A stretch of 32,506 nucleotides of DNA from Bacteroidales bacterium (GCA_016280915.1 JAEEHQ010000027.1:1-32506), one strand, 5' to 3'. Shown: positions 1-8,214, counted from the stretch's first letter. Translations and numbers: made by a program. Notes: generated from the letters alone by a model not told the origin.

Positions 1-240
1 ATTCGGTCGCGACCCCTAAGAAAGAGGTTGCTCCCATTCGGTCGCGACCCCCAAGAAAGAGGTTGCTCCCATTCGGTCGCGACCCCTTTTTATGCGGGGT
101 TTCTTCGAGACGTTGCTACATCTCGGCATAGAAAGTGGAACTTTCTCTGTGCTCGGAAAAAACGTTGCTCCCATCCGGTCGCGACGTCGAAAAAAAACGT
201 TGCTCCCATCCGGTCGCGACGTCGACTTCCGCAACGTTAT
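1..240. repeat. 35-bp tandem repeat array with GGTCGCGAC core, cut by window edge
   Basis: Near-identical 35-bp units run at 1-35 and 36-70. A third unit begins at 71 and is interrupted by about 67 bp of other sequence. Further variant units lie at 173-207 and from 208 to about 240. Each unit carries the palindrome GTCGCGAC and the phrase GTTGCTCCC. Units 1-2 share a CCTAAGAAAGAG or CCCAAGAAAGAG spacer; units 4-5 replace it with GTCGA plus an A-run or other bases. Both strands are open over part of the array because 35 bp is not a multiple of three and stops are rare in it; I do not regard those frames as genes. The array continues beyond the left edge, so its full length is unknown. Confidence 0.85.
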
Positions 241-612
241 TGAGAGTTTGCCGCTTCGAGGCAATTAATAGAAGTCACCTAAAGTAGAATGGCTTATTGA
301 AGGGTTGTAACCTTGGTTGACAATCGAATCAAATATATTGTATTTCAATTATATATTGTATTAATTATTTATGTTCAGTTGCATTTTTTGAAATTGCAAA
401 GGTTATATTTTTTTTATTTGATCCATTTTTTTGAATGGAATTGGGCATTACGGCCGTTTTTTGAGGGTAGCATGGTCGGGGAGGTTTACTATATATATAT
501 AATTATTAACAAGTTGCTTATATTATAATAGTCCGCGGAGGCTTTGCACGGTTATTGCAACCATCGGTTGGATGGCTGCTACAATTACAGGCCATTGACA
601 GATGCGGCCTAA
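241..612. other. AT-rich intergenic stretch without a supported gene
   Basis: This stretch separates the repeat array from the terminator of the mmd operon. It is strongly AT-rich from about 320 to 540, including an alternating TA run near 491-500. A short hairpin (CCATC/GATGG) lies near 571-585. A 71-codon frame at 313-528 on the + strand is almost entirely hydrophobic and aromatic, as expected from translating AT-rich DNA, and resembles nothing I know. I see no tRNA or recognised RNA here. Confidence 0.5.
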
Positions 613-642
613 CAAAAAAGGGTGTCCACGAAGGGACACCCT
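613..642 (-). terminator. Intrinsic terminator of the mmd operon
   Basis: A perfect 9-bp stem (AGGGTGTCC at 619-627 pairing with GGACACCCT at 634-642) has a 6-nt loop. Read on the minus strand it is followed directly by a run of T (complement of 614-619). It lies 26 bp past the mmdB stop codon, as expected for the end of the operon. Confidence 0.9.
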
Positions 643-667
643 ATGGATATTATCTTGCCTAAGGGGT

Positions 668-1840
668 TTAGTGCAGGAAGGCAAGCAGGATACCTGCTGC
701 GACGGCGGAGCCGACCACACCTGCCACATTGGGACCCATGGCGTGCTGGAGCAGATAGTTGGTCTTGTCGTACTCAAGACCTACGTTGTTGGACACACGG
801 GCAGCATCGGGGACGGCGCTGACACCGGAGTTGCCGATGAGAGGATTGATTTTGCTACCCTCCTTGAGGAAGAGGTTGAGGAACTTGACGAACAGCACGC
901 CACAGAAGGTGGCGATGATGAACGACAGGGCACCCAAAGCGAAAATCATGATGGAACGGCCCGTGAGGAACGAGGTGGCCTGGGTGGAGGCACCCACGGT
1001 AAGACCGATGAGGAGGGTGCAGACGTTGACGATGGCGTTGCTGGCCACATCGCTCAGACGCTTGGTGACACCACTCTCCTTGAGGAGGTTGCCAAAGAAG
1101 AGCATGCCCAACAGGGGCAGACCCGAAGGAACCACGAAGGCACAGAAAAGGAAGCCAACGATGGGGAAGATGATCTTCTCTAGCTGCGACACCTGACGAG
1201 GTGGTTTCATGCGAATGCGACGCTCCTTGTCGGTGGTGCAGAGACGCATGATGGGAGGCTGAATGACTGGTACCAGGGCCATATAGGAATAGGCCGACAC
1301 GGCAATGGCACCCATCAGGTCGGGAGCCAGCTGAGAGGAGATGAAGATGGCGGTGGGACCATCGGCACCACCGATAATGCCAATGGCGCCAGCCTCATTG
1401 GGGGCAAAGCCGAGGAGGAGGGCCAGCATATAGGCACCAAAGATGCCAAACTGGGCTGCTGCACCAATCAAGAAGAGTTTGGGATTGGAGAGCAGCGCCG
1501 AGAAATCGGTCATGGCACCAATACCTAGGAAGATGAGCGGCGGGTACCAACCGTTTTGAACGCCGTGATACAGAATGTTCAACACCGAGTTCTGCTCATA
1601 GATGCCTATCTTCAATCCGGGATAGAAGGGGATATTACCCACCAGCATGCCGAATCCAATGGGCACGAGAAGCAGCGGCTCGAACTCGAACTTGATGCCC
1701 AAGAAAATGAACACCAATCCGATAAGGATCATGATGATGTGGCCTAGCGTGACATTGGCGTAACCCGTGTACTGGAGGAACTGTACCATCTGGGTTGACA
1801 AGAAGTCGGCGAAACCACCTGTTGCTAATAAGCTAAACAT
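668..1840 (-). CDS. mmdB: Na+-translocating decarboxylase beta subunit (methylmalonyl-CoA decarboxylase type)
   Basis: This 390-residue polytopic membrane protein belongs to the OadB/MmdB/GcdB family. The family decarboxylates carboxybiotin and exports Na+ across the inner membrane. Family hallmarks visible are GGADGPT at residues 157-163 (carrying the aspartate implicated in Na+ translocation), the PVIQPPIMRL segment near 191-200, and NPLIGNSGVSAVP at 332-344. About ten hydrophobic segments are evident and the length is typical. It is the last gene of the operon, 65 bp after mmdC, and is followed by a terminator. The beta subunit alone does not reveal the substrate; methylmalonyl-CoA is inferred from the epimerase and acyl-CoA carboxyltransferase in the same operon. 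Confidence 0.93.
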   Translation of the reverse strand: MFSLLATGGFADFLSTQMVQFLQYTGYANVTLGHIIMILIGLVFIFLGIKFEFEPLLLVPIGFGMLVGNIPFYPGLKIGIYEQNSVLNILYHGVQNGWYPPLIFLGIGAMTDFSALLSNPKLFLIGAAAQFGIFGAYMLALLLGFAPNEAGAIGIIGGADGPTAIFISSQLAPDLMGAIAVSAYSYMALVPVIQPPIMRLCTTDKERRIRMKPPRQVSQLEKIIFPIVGFLFCAFVVPSGLPLLGMLFFGNLLKESGVTKRLSDVASNAIVNVCTLLIGLTVGASTQATSFLTGRSIMIFALGALSFIIATFCGVLFVKFLNLFLKEGSKINPLIGNSGVSAVPDAARVSNNVGLEYDKTNYLLQHAMGPNVAGVVGSAVAAGILLAFLH

Positions 1841-1905
1841 TGTTTATACTTTTTTATACAGAATGCGGAGGGGAAAAGGCTGCCGCACTCTCAATTCAAC
1901 ATTAA

Positions 1906-2346
1906 TTAACCAATGACTACGAGAGTCTGTCCCTCGAGGACTGCGTCGCCTTTGCGCACTTCGACAGCGGTAACGGTGCCGTCGGTGTCGGCCTCGATGT
2001 TGTTCTCCATCTTCATGGCCTCGAGCAGCACGACACGCTGGCCGGCCTTGACCTGGTCGCCCACGTTGACGAAAACGTCGAGGATGGTGCCAGGCAGCGG
2101 AGTGGTGACCTTGCTGCCACTGGCAGGTCCGGAAGTGCGCTGCACATTGCCGGAGGAGGCAGCAGCCACACGGGGAGCAGCCTGGGTCTTGACGACACTA
2201 GTGCGGGGTTTCTGGGCACGCATCTCTTTGTCAACAGTGACGGTGTAGGAGGTGCCGTTGACATCCAATTTGATTTCTTGGCCTTCGACTTCGTTGATGT
2301 TAACCTTGTAGTCTGCGCCGTTGATTTTGAATTTATATTCTTTCAT
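1906..2346 (-). CDS. mmdC: Biotin carboxyl carrier subunit of the decarboxylase
   Basis: This 146-residue protein ends in a biotinyl domain (about 78-146) with the attachment motif EAMKMEN at 109-115; Lys112 is the biotinylated residue. The domain is preceded by a flexible Ala/Ser/Pro/Gly-rich linker (about 45-78) and a short N-terminal beta-rich segment, MKEYKFKINGADYKV. It carries CO2 from the MmdA carboxyltransferase to the MmdB membrane subunit. It lies between the OadG-like gene (45 bp upstream) and mmdB, the usual order in Bacteroidetes decarboxylase operons. Acetyl- or propionyl-CoA carboxylase BCCPs look alike; the neighbours decide the assignment. Confidence 0.92.
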   Translation of the reverse strand: MKEYKFKINGADYKVNINEVEGQEIKLDVNGTSYTVTVDKEMRAQKPRTSVVKTQAAPRVAAASSGNVQRTSGPASGSKVTTPLPGTILDVFVNVGDQVKAGQRVVLLEAMKMENNIEADTDGTVTAVEVRKGDAVLEGQTLVVIG

Positions 2347-2391
2347 TGTGTTTGTTCGTTTTTAAATAGGTAATTGCGTTGAAAACCAATA

Positions 2392-3375
2392 CTATCTGTT
2401 GGAGAAATAATGGTTCATGTTGTAGAACTTGGCATTCCAGGGAGTCCAAGCACGCTCCACCTTCTGGATGGTGATGATGGTGTCTTCCTCATCGTGAAGG
2501 TCCTGCTCGTAAGCATAGATGGCAGCGGCAATGGCAGCATAGACCTCGCCATCGACACCACTGGCAATGGCACCAATGGAGGGAGACTTGGCGGCAGCGG
2601 GCTGACCAGCTTTCTTCTCGGTGGACTTGCGGATGATGGAGCTGAAGAGCATCATGATGAGCCAGATGCAGATGAGGGCCACAAAGACTACGCAGATGGC
2701 AACGACGGCCAGGCCGAAGCCATGGGGGTCGGAAGACAGGATGCGCTCGGACTGCATGGGGACATGGTAATGGAAGTCGGTTTTGGATGCCACATTCTCA
2801 AGACCCTTGCTGATGTCGAGGATATGGATGTCGTATCCGACAGGGTTCTTGCCAACAACGATAATCTCGTCGGCAACATGGTTGGCGGAAAAGGCGTAGG
2901 CATTGCTGTGAAAACCCACGGTGCTGAGTACCTCAAATTGGCCCTCCTCGTTGGGGTTCATGTTGAGAACGGCAATGAAGGAGGAATCCTTTTGCGAACT
3001 GGCCAACACAATGATTTTGCCGTCCAAGACGGAGACCGACTTGGGACGGACAATGTTCTTGAGGTCGTGGCGACCCTGATAGATATCAGTGGTGAAACGA
3101 CCTATGCGGCACATAGAGTCGGCATCGCGAATCAACAGATCGACTGCACAGTCGGTACTGTCAACGACCACGAAAGCCTCCAGGCCAGGCAGGTAGCATA
3201 CTTCGGTGGGGACGATGTTCAGCGAGGCAGCGCTGAAAGGGCAACCAACGGCGGCAACGGGCTGTCCCTCGGGAGCGGGAGCTTGAGGAGCCGGCCCGTT
3301 CTGAGCCACAACACTGCCGACAAAGAACATCATGCCAACGAATATTGCAACTAATTGTTTAGCTATCTTATTCAT
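2392..3375 (-). CDS. mmdD: OadG-like small membrane subunit with large extracytoplasmic domain
   Basis: The 327-residue product starts with a signal or anchor sequence (residues about 8-25, ending near VVAQ). A Pro-rich linker follows, then about 170 residues of beta-rich sequence (about 45-210), one strong transmembrane helix (about 220-246), and a cytoplasmic tail. The tail carries GVDGEVYAAIAAAIYAYE (273-290) and ERAWTPWNAKFYNMN (307-321), which match the C-terminal part of OadG/MmdD subunits that join carboxyltransferase to membrane pump. Classical OadG proteins are only about 80-120 residues, so the N-terminal two thirds are additional. The domain has several regularly spaced VVD/IIVLAS/IIVVG strands that could form part of a propeller; that is inference. 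The operon position between carboxyltransferase and biotin carrier supports the OadG role. Confidence 0.82.
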   Translation of the reverse strand: MNKIAKQLVAIFVGMMFFVGSVVAQNGPAPQAPAPEGQPVAAVGCPFSAASLNIVPTEVCYLPGLEAFVVVDSTDCAVDLLIRDADSMCRIGRFTTDIYQGRHDLKNIVRPKSVSVLDGKIIVLASSQKDSSFIAVLNMNPNEEGQFEVLSTVGFHSNAYAFSANHVADEIIVVGKNPVGYDIHILDISKGLENVASKTDFHYHVPMQSERILSSDPHGFGLAVVAICVVFVALICIWLIMMLFSSIIRKSTEKKAGQPAAAKSPSIGAIASGVDGEVYAAIAAAIYAYEQDLHDEEDTIITIQKVERAWTPWNAKFYNMNHYFSNR

Positions 3376-3426
3376 TTTACTTCAAATATAACGATCAAAA
3401 TGGTTGATTTAGTTCATGGGGTTTAA

Positions 3427-3454
3427 GGGGGAATGCGTTGGGGCGCATCCCCCC
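3427..3454 (-). other. Intercistronic hairpin within the mmd operon
   Basis: In the minus-strand transcript an 11-bp stem (one G-U pair, otherwise Watson-Crick) forms with a 6-nt loop, between the Cys-rich lipoprotein stop (3472) and the OadG-like start (3375). Only two U follow, so it is not a convincing terminator. An attenuator or an mRNA processing/stability element is possible. Confidence 0.55.
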
Positions 3455-3471
3455 TCGCCCATTCTTAGTGC

Positions 3472-3801
3472 TTATTCAGCGTGCTTGCAGCACTCTTTGT
3501 GCTGTTGGCACTCGCCTTCCTTAGCACCATCCTTCTTGCAGCAAGCACCCTCTTTCTGGCAGCAGGCACCCTCTTTCATGCATTCTTTCTTGCAGCAGTT
3601 GGTGTCGGTGCAGTTAGCGCAGTGGTTGAGAGCGCAAGTGGTGTCGGCGCAAGCACACTCATGCTGATGTTCGCAGCACTCGTGGGTCTCGGTGCAGGTG
3701 GTGGTGTCGGTAGCCTCTTCGGTAGCGGCGTTGTTGTTACAAGCAGCCATACCAAAAGCAAAGGCAGCGGCGATGAAAGCAGTTAAGAAAACTTTCTTCA
3801 T
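3472..3801 (-). CDS. Cys/His-rich putative lipoprotein in the mmd operon
   Basis: The 109-residue product begins with a lipoprotein signal peptide, MKKVFLTAFIAAAFAFGMAAC, with a lipobox ending at Cys21. The mature part (about 89 residues) contains 19 cysteines, many as CC pairs, and six histidines, mixed with Glu, Lys and Thr. Two near-copies of KEGACC follow each other at the C-terminal side. The composition suggests metal binding or a heavily disulfide-bonded small protein on the periplasmic face; no known family is recognised. It sits between mmdA and the OadG-like gene on the same strand, so it is probably co-transcribed with the Na+ pump. The 104-bp gap upstream shows no consensus promoter. 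Its length, signal peptide and position make it likely to be real. Confidence 0.75.
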   Translation of the reverse strand: MKKVFLTAFIAAAFAFGMAACNNNAATEEATDTTTCTETHECCEHQHECACADTTCALNHCANCTDTNCCKKECMKEGACCQKEGACCKKDGAKEGECQQHKECCKHAE

Positions 3802-3905
3802 TTTGTTTGTTAGTTTGTTTTTGTGGGGCGTGAACCCCGGGTTAATAAATAAATATATTTAATCAATATAGTCTATAGGCACAGTTAGACCTGCGCCCAA
3901 ACCTA

Positions 3906-5465
3906 CTACAGCGGTATGTTGCCGTGCTTTTTGATGGGCAGGCTGTCCTTCTTGGTCTGCAAGACTTGGAGGGCACGGATGACGCGGAAACGAGTGTTGC
4001 GGGGCTCGATAACGTCGTCGATGTAGCCGTACTTGGCTGCATTGTAGGGGTTGGCAAACTGATCGTTATATTCTTTTTCTTTGTCGGCGATGAACTTAGC
4101 CTTCTCTTCGGGGTCGGTGATTTCCTTCAGAGCGCGGCCATGGAGCACCTCGGTGGCACCGCTGGCACCCATCACGGCAATCTGTGCGGTAGGCCAAGCG
4201 TAGTTCATATCGCTGCGCAGCTGTTTGCAGCTCATGACGATATGGGCACCACCATAGGACTTGCGGAGGGTGACGGTGACCTTGGGTACTGTGGCCTCGC
4301 CGTAAGCATAGAGGAACTTGGCACCATGAGCGATGACGCCGGCATATTCCTGACCCGTGCCGGGGAGGAAGCCAGGAACGTCAACCAAGGTAACCAGAGG
4401 AATGTTGAAGGCATCGCAGAAGCGGACGAAACGGCCACCCTTGCGGGATGCGTTGCAGTCGAGCACGCCAGCCATGGCTTTGGGTTGGTTGGCAATTATG
4501 CCAACGCTCATGCCACCCATGCGGGCAAAGCCCACTACCAGATTGGGAGCGAATTTCTCATGCACCTCGAGGAACTTGCCGTCATCGACGATGGCATGGA
4601 TGATTTCCTTGACATCATAAGGCTCATTGGGGTTCTCGGGGATAATCTCATTAAGACCATCTTCGAGGCGGTCGACGGGATCCTGGGTCTCCATGTAGGG
4701 AGCCTCCTCAAAATTGTTGGATGGGATATAGCTGACCAGGTCGCGAATCATAGCGATGGTCTCTTCCTCGGTTTCGCCAACAAAGTGAGCCACACCGCTC
4801 TTAGAGGCATGCACCATGGCACCACCTAGTTTATCGACGGTGACATCTTCACCCGTAACGGTCTTCACCACCTTAGGACCGGTGAGAAACATGTAGCTGT
4901 TCTGCTTGGTCATGAGGATGAAGTCGGTGAGTGCGGGGCTGTAGACTGCGCCACCAGCACAGGGGCCGAAGATAGCACTAATCTGGGGAACCACGCCGCT
5001 GGCAAGGATGTTGCGCTCGAAAATCTCGGCATAGCCGGCCAGCGCATTGCAACCCTCCTGAATACGGGCTCCACCGGAGTCGTTCATACCAATGACGGGA
5101 GCACCGGTCTTCATGGCCTGATCCATGATTTTGCATATCTTGAGGGACATGGTCTCGCTCAAGCTACCAGCGAAGACGGTGAAATCCTGTGCAAAGACAT
5201 AGACGGGACGGCCGTCGATGGTACCGTAGCCGGTCACCACACCGTCGCCCAGGAAGGACTGTTTCTGCATGTCGAAATTGGTGCAGCGGTGAGTGAGGAA
5301 CATGTCGAACTCTTCGAAAGAACCCTCGTCGACGAGAAGAGCGATACGCTCACGGGCAGTCAATTTGCCCTGCTCATGCTGTTTGTCGATGCGCTTTTGG
5401 CCACCGCCCATTTTGGCTTCACTTCTTTTGTCAAGAAGTTCTTTTATTTTTTCTTCAAATGCCAT
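3906..5465 (-). CDS. mmdA: Methylmalonyl-CoA decarboxylase carboxyltransferase (alpha) subunit
   Basis: The 519-residue protein belongs to the acyl-CoA carboxyltransferase family (propionyl-CoA carboxylase beta chain / MmdA). It moves the carboxyl group from methylmalonyl-CoA to biotin on the carrier subunit. Visible family segments are KRIDKQHEQGKLTARERI near the N-terminus, SGGARIQEGCNALAGY and GPCAGGAVYSPALTDF (oxyanion-hole glycine motifs of the N-terminal crotonase domain), the C-domain DVPGFLPGTGQE, and GASGATEVLHGR. I chose the ATG at 5465 because homology begins at MAFEEKIKELLDKR; the frame is open 19 codons further, but that part is not family-like. Length is normal. It follows mce by 149 bp in the same transcript. 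Confidence 0.94.
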   Translation of the reverse strand: MAFEEKIKELLDKRSEAKMGGGQKRIDKQHEQGKLTARERIALLVDEGSFEEFDMFLTHRCTNFDMQKQSFLGDGVVTGYGTIDGRPVYVFAQDFTVFAGSLSETMSLKICKIMDQAMKTGAPVIGMNDSGGARIQEGCNALAGYAEIFERNILASGVVPQISAIFGPCAGGAVYSPALTDFILMTKQNSYMFLTGPKVVKTVTGEDVTVDKLGGAMVHASKSGVAHFVGETEEETIAMIRDLVSYIPSNNFEEAPYMETQDPVDRLEDGLNEIIPENPNEPYDVKEIIHAIVDDGKFLEVHEKFAPNLVVGFARMGGMSVGIIANQPKAMAGVLDCNASRKGGRFVRFCDAFNIPLVTLVDVPGFLPGTGQEYAGVIAHGAKFLYAYGEATVPKVTVTLRKSYGGAHIVMSCKQLRSDMNYAWPTAQIAVMGASGATEVLHGRALKEITDPEEKAKFIADKEKEYNDQFANPYNAAKYGYIDDVIEPRNTRFRVIRALQVLQTKKDSLPIKKHGNIPL

Positions 5466-5562
5466 TATTTGAAATATTTTTTGGTTATTATTATGGGAGT
5501 TGGTCCTGGTCTTAGCGTCCACTTCCTTGTCCCGGAAAATTCATTAGGTTTGAGGATAAGAG

Positions 5563-5603
5563 GAGGAATGTGGAGGGACCCCATAAGCCTCGCCACACCC
5601 CTC
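5563..5603 (-). other. Hairpin in the mce-mmdA intercistronic gap
   Basis: Minus-strand RNA can form an 11-bp stem, GAGGGGTGTGG pairing with CCACATTCCTC through two G-U pairs, starting 11 nt after the mce stop codon. The loop is about 19 nt. No U-run follows, so it is more likely a stability or processing element than a terminator. Confidence 0.5.
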
Positions 5604-5614
5604 TATCATTCAGC

Positions 5615-6022
5615 TTATTTGCAGCAGAACTCGGTGAGGACACCAAGGGTGCTCTTGGGATGGAGGAAACCGATATGCAGCTTCTCGGCACCCAGACGGC
5701 TCTGTTCGTCAATCAGACGGCAGCCTTTCTCCTTAGCATCGGCAAGAGCCTGGTCGGTGTTTTCTACAGCAAAAGCGATGTGGTGCATACCTCCACGGCC
5801 GCCATTTTTTTCGATGAACTTGGCCACGGTGCTCTCAGGACAGGTGGGGAGCAGGAGCTCGATTTTGGTCTCGCCGCATTTCAGAAAAGCGGTCTTGACT
5901 TTCTGGTCGGTAACTTCTTCAATTGCATAGCACTTCAGGCCCATGACATTTTCCCAATACTGGAGGGCTTCGTCGAGGTCTGTCACAGCAATAGCGATGT
6001 GTTCAATATGCGAAGGTGTCAT
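5615..6022 (-). CDS. mce: Methylmalonyl-CoA epimerase
   Basis: This 135-residue vicinal-oxygen-chelate (glyoxalase fold) protein interconverts (2S)- and (2R)-methylmalonyl-CoA. Both beta-alpha-beta-beta-beta modules are visible: IEHIAIAVTDLDEALQYW at the start and MHHIAFAVENTDQALADA in the second half. Likely metal ligands are His8, His80 or His81 and Glu131, with Glu55 (KIELL) at the equivalent position of the first module. Length is typical. It is the first gene of the operon, so the epimerase, which bridges the mutase product to the decarboxylase substrate, is made together with the pump. The mutase genes are not in this window. Confidence 0.94.
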   Translation of the reverse strand: MTPSHIEHIAIAVTDLDEALQYWENVMGLKCYAIEEVTDQKVKTAFLKCGETKIELLLPTCPESTVAKFIEKNGGRGGMHHIAFAVENTDQALADAKEKGCRLIDEQSRLGAEKLHIGFLHPKSTLGVLTEFCCK

Positions 6023-6117
6023 TTTGAAAAAATTTAAATTGTTTATAATGTATTTTTTATAATAATAATTACTTAATAAACTATAATTCAGAGCAAAAAC
6101 ACTTTACTCGGAAAATA

Positions 6118-6148
6118 CAAAAATACAAAAAAAAATTAATATAGCAAA
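6118..6148 (-). promoter_or_regulatory. Consensus Bacteroidetes promoter of the mce-mmd operon
   Basis: On the minus strand a TTTG (-33 type, 6145-6148) is followed after exactly 19 nt by TATTTTTG (6118-6125), a perfect TAnnTTTG -7 element. It lies about 95 bp upstream of the mce start and is the only full consensus found in this gap. The rest of 6023-6272 is AT-rich and holds no gene. Confidence 0.75.
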
Positions 6149-6272
6149 AAAAGTTACTAACGCCTTATGTTAAAATAGACCCCTCCCCTCCCTCCAATGC
6201 ACGTAGTGTACCCATTCTGAGGGCATTGAGATATCGGTGAAAGCAGCTTTTTTTGAAGCGTTAATAGGCTCG

Positions 6273-8168
6273 CTATACGCGGCAGGCGTTGGCAATACCG
6301 TTCACATCGATGCCACAATCGCGCTGCAACTGAGCAACGGTGCCATGGCTGACAAAACTGTCGGGGAGTCCCAATTGGGTAATGGGGAGCGTCTTTCCAA
6401 CCGAGGCATAGTACTCTAACACGGCACTTCCCAAGCCTCCCTTCTTCACCCCGTCTTCCAAAGTGACCAGACGACGGAAGCCACGATTGAAAATCTCGTC
6501 AAGCAGTTGGGTGTCAATCGGTTTAAGATAACGCATATCGTAAACGGCCACACTCAACCCCTCTTTCTGCAACTGCTCGGCAGCAGCCAAGGCGGAATTG
6601 CCGATATGGCCCAAAGAGACGATGGCAACATCACATCCTTCTCTAACACAACGGCCTTTGCCCACGTCAAGTTTCTGGAAAGGCTGTTTCCAATCGGCAT
6701 GGACACTCAGCCCCCTGGGGTAACGGATGGCCACAGCCCCTTGGTTAGGCAATTGGGCGGTATACATCATGTTGCGCAACTCGTGTTCGTCCATGGGAGC
6801 ACAGATAGTCAATTGTGGGATGGGTCTCAAATAGGCCAAATCGAAAGCCCCATGATGAGTCGGGCCGTCGTCGCCAACCAGTCCCGCACGGTCCAAACAG
6901 AGAACCACGGGCAACTTCTGCAACGCCACGTCGTGAATAATCTGGTCATAGGCACGCTGCATGAAAGAAGAATAGATATTGCAGAATGGCAGCATTCCCT
7001 GCGCTGCAAGACCCGCAGCAAAGGTGACGGCATGCTGTTCGGCGATGCCCACATCGAAAGCTCGGGAGGGCATCTGCGCCATCATCAGGTTGAGCGAGCT
7101 GCCCGTAGGCATAGCAGGGGTTATGCCCACAATAGCCGGATTCTTTTCAGCCAATTCTATTATCGTACGGCCGAAGACATCCTGGTATTTGAGGGGCATC
7201 CCACTCGAGGCCGACTTTATCTGGTCGCCAGTTTCGGCGTTGAACTTACCAGGCGCATGGTAGGTAATCGGGTGCCTTTCGGCGGAGCGAAGGCCTTTGC
7301 CTTTCTTGGTGACAACATGGAGCAGCTTAGGGCCTTTGATTTCTTTGAGCTGGGAGAGCACCTCCACCAATTCCTCTACATCGTGACCATCGATTGGGCC
7401 AAAATACCTGAAGCCCAACGACTCGAAGAGATTGGGGGCGCCCAAGGCGGCCGTTTTGGCCAAGAAGGTCATGTGCTGGAAGAAGTTAAGGGAGTGTTTG
7501 GCATACTTGTCGGGCTTTTCGGAGTTGCCGCCCAGTTTTGTCCACACTTTCTCCTTCAACGCGTTATATTTGGGCGAGGCGGTGATGCGGGTCAGGTATT
7601 TGTTCAGTCCACCCACAGCCTTGTCGATGCTGATACCGTTGTCGTTCAGCACTACCAGTATGTTCGACTTGGAGACGCCGGCATTGTTCAACGCCTCAAA
7701 GGCTTCTCCTCCTGTCATGGCACCGTCGCCTATTACGGCTATGTGCTGGCGCTTGGAGTTGTTTTGCAAAGCCGAAGCCGTTGCCATGCCCAGGGCGGCA
7801 CTAATGGAGGTGGAGCTGTGACCGGTGCCAAAGGCATCGAAGGGCGACTCATCCATGCGGGGGAACCCACTCAATCCGCCATAAGTGCGAATGGTGGAGA
7901 ACTGGTCGCGACGGCCGGTAATGATTTTGTGGGCGTAAGCCTGATGGCCCACATCCCAGATGAGTTTGTCGTCGGGGGTGTTGAAGACGTAATGGAGGGC
8001 AAGGGTCAGCTCCACGGTGCCCAAACTGGATGCCAGATGGCCCGGATGCTGCGAGAGAGTGTCTATGATAAAGTGGCGCACTTCTATGGCCAACTCCTTC
8101 AAGTCGGCTGTAGAGAGCTTGCGCAAGTCCTCAATGCTGTTGATGTTATCTAAAATAACGCCAGTCAT
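6273..8168 (-). CDS. dxs: 1-deoxy-D-xylulose-5-phosphate synthase
   Basis: The 631-residue thiamine-diphosphate enzyme condenses pyruvate and glyceraldehyde-3-phosphate to DXP, the first step of the MEP isoprenoid pathway. The ThDP-binding motif GDGAMTGGEAFEALNNAG lies at residues 147-164. The central transketolase signature GIAEQHAVTFAAGLA and the DRAGLVGDDGPTHHGAFDLAYLR segment are present, as are the N-terminal HPGHLASSLG and WDVGHQAYAHKI. Length matches the family. It follows the exported hypothetical protein by 46 bp on the same strand and is probably transcribed from the promoter at 9421-9452. No strong intrinsic terminator is visible downstream. Isoprenoid supply serves UppP-dependent envelope synthesis and menaquinone. 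Confidence 0.97.
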   Translation of the reverse strand: MTGVILDNINSIEDLRKLSTADLKELAIEVRHFIIDTLSQHPGHLASSLGTVELTLALHYVFNTPDDKLIWDVGHQAYAHKIITGRRDQFSTIRTYGGLSGFPRMDESPFDAFGTGHSSTSISAALGMATASALQNNSKRQHIAVIGDGAMTGGEAFEALNNAGVSKSNILVVLNDNGISIDKAVGGLNKYLTRITASPKYNALKEKVWTKLGGNSEKPDKYAKHSLNFFQHMTFLAKTAALGAPNLFESLGFRYFGPIDGHDVEELVEVLSQLKEIKGPKLLHVVTKKGKGLRSAERHPITYHAPGKFNAETGDQIKSASSGMPLKYQDVFGRTIIELAEKNPAIVGITPAMPTGSSLNLMMAQMPSRAFDVGIAEQHAVTFAAGLAAQGMLPFCNIYSSFMQRAYDQIIHDVALQKLPVVLCLDRAGLVGDDGPTHHGAFDLAYLRPIPQLTICAPMDEHELRNMMYTAQLPNQGAVAIRYPRGLSVHADWKQPFQKLDVGKGRCVREGCDVAIVSLGHIGNSALAAAEQLQKEGLSVAVYDMRYLKPIDTQLLDEIFNRGFRRLVTLEDGVKKGGLGSAVLEYYASVGKTLPITQLGLPDSFVSHGTVAQLQRDCGIDVNGIANACRV

Positions 8169-8214
8169 GCTTTCGTCTGCTCAATGAGCGTATTAGGTAG
8201 TATTAGTGTCAATA

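Noticed and set aside
1..240. CRISPR array
   Set aside because: Units are contiguous tandem repeats without unique spacers of regular size, and no cas gene is near.
16..264. Repeat-encoded small proteins on both strands of the first repeat array
   Set aside because: The open frames are by-products of a 35-bp repeat with few stops; there is no start context or non-repeat conserved sequence.
313..528. 71-codon hydrophobic small protein
   Set aside because: It is encoded by highly AT-rich DNA giving mostly Ile, Leu, Phe and Tyr, with no start signal or family resemblance.
2410..3354. 314-codon frame opposite the OadG-like gene
   Set aside because: It is a Gly/Asp/Asn-rich shadow of a gene with signal peptide, membrane helix and operon context.
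5466..5522. Upstream start for mmdA giving 19 extra residues
   Set aside because: The added sequence is not family-like; homology begins exactly at the ATG at 5465.
6507..8153. 548-codon open frame on the + strand opposite dxs
   Set aside because: It lies wholly inside dxs, a clear conserved gene. Its translation has no domain and the composition expected of an antisense shadow.
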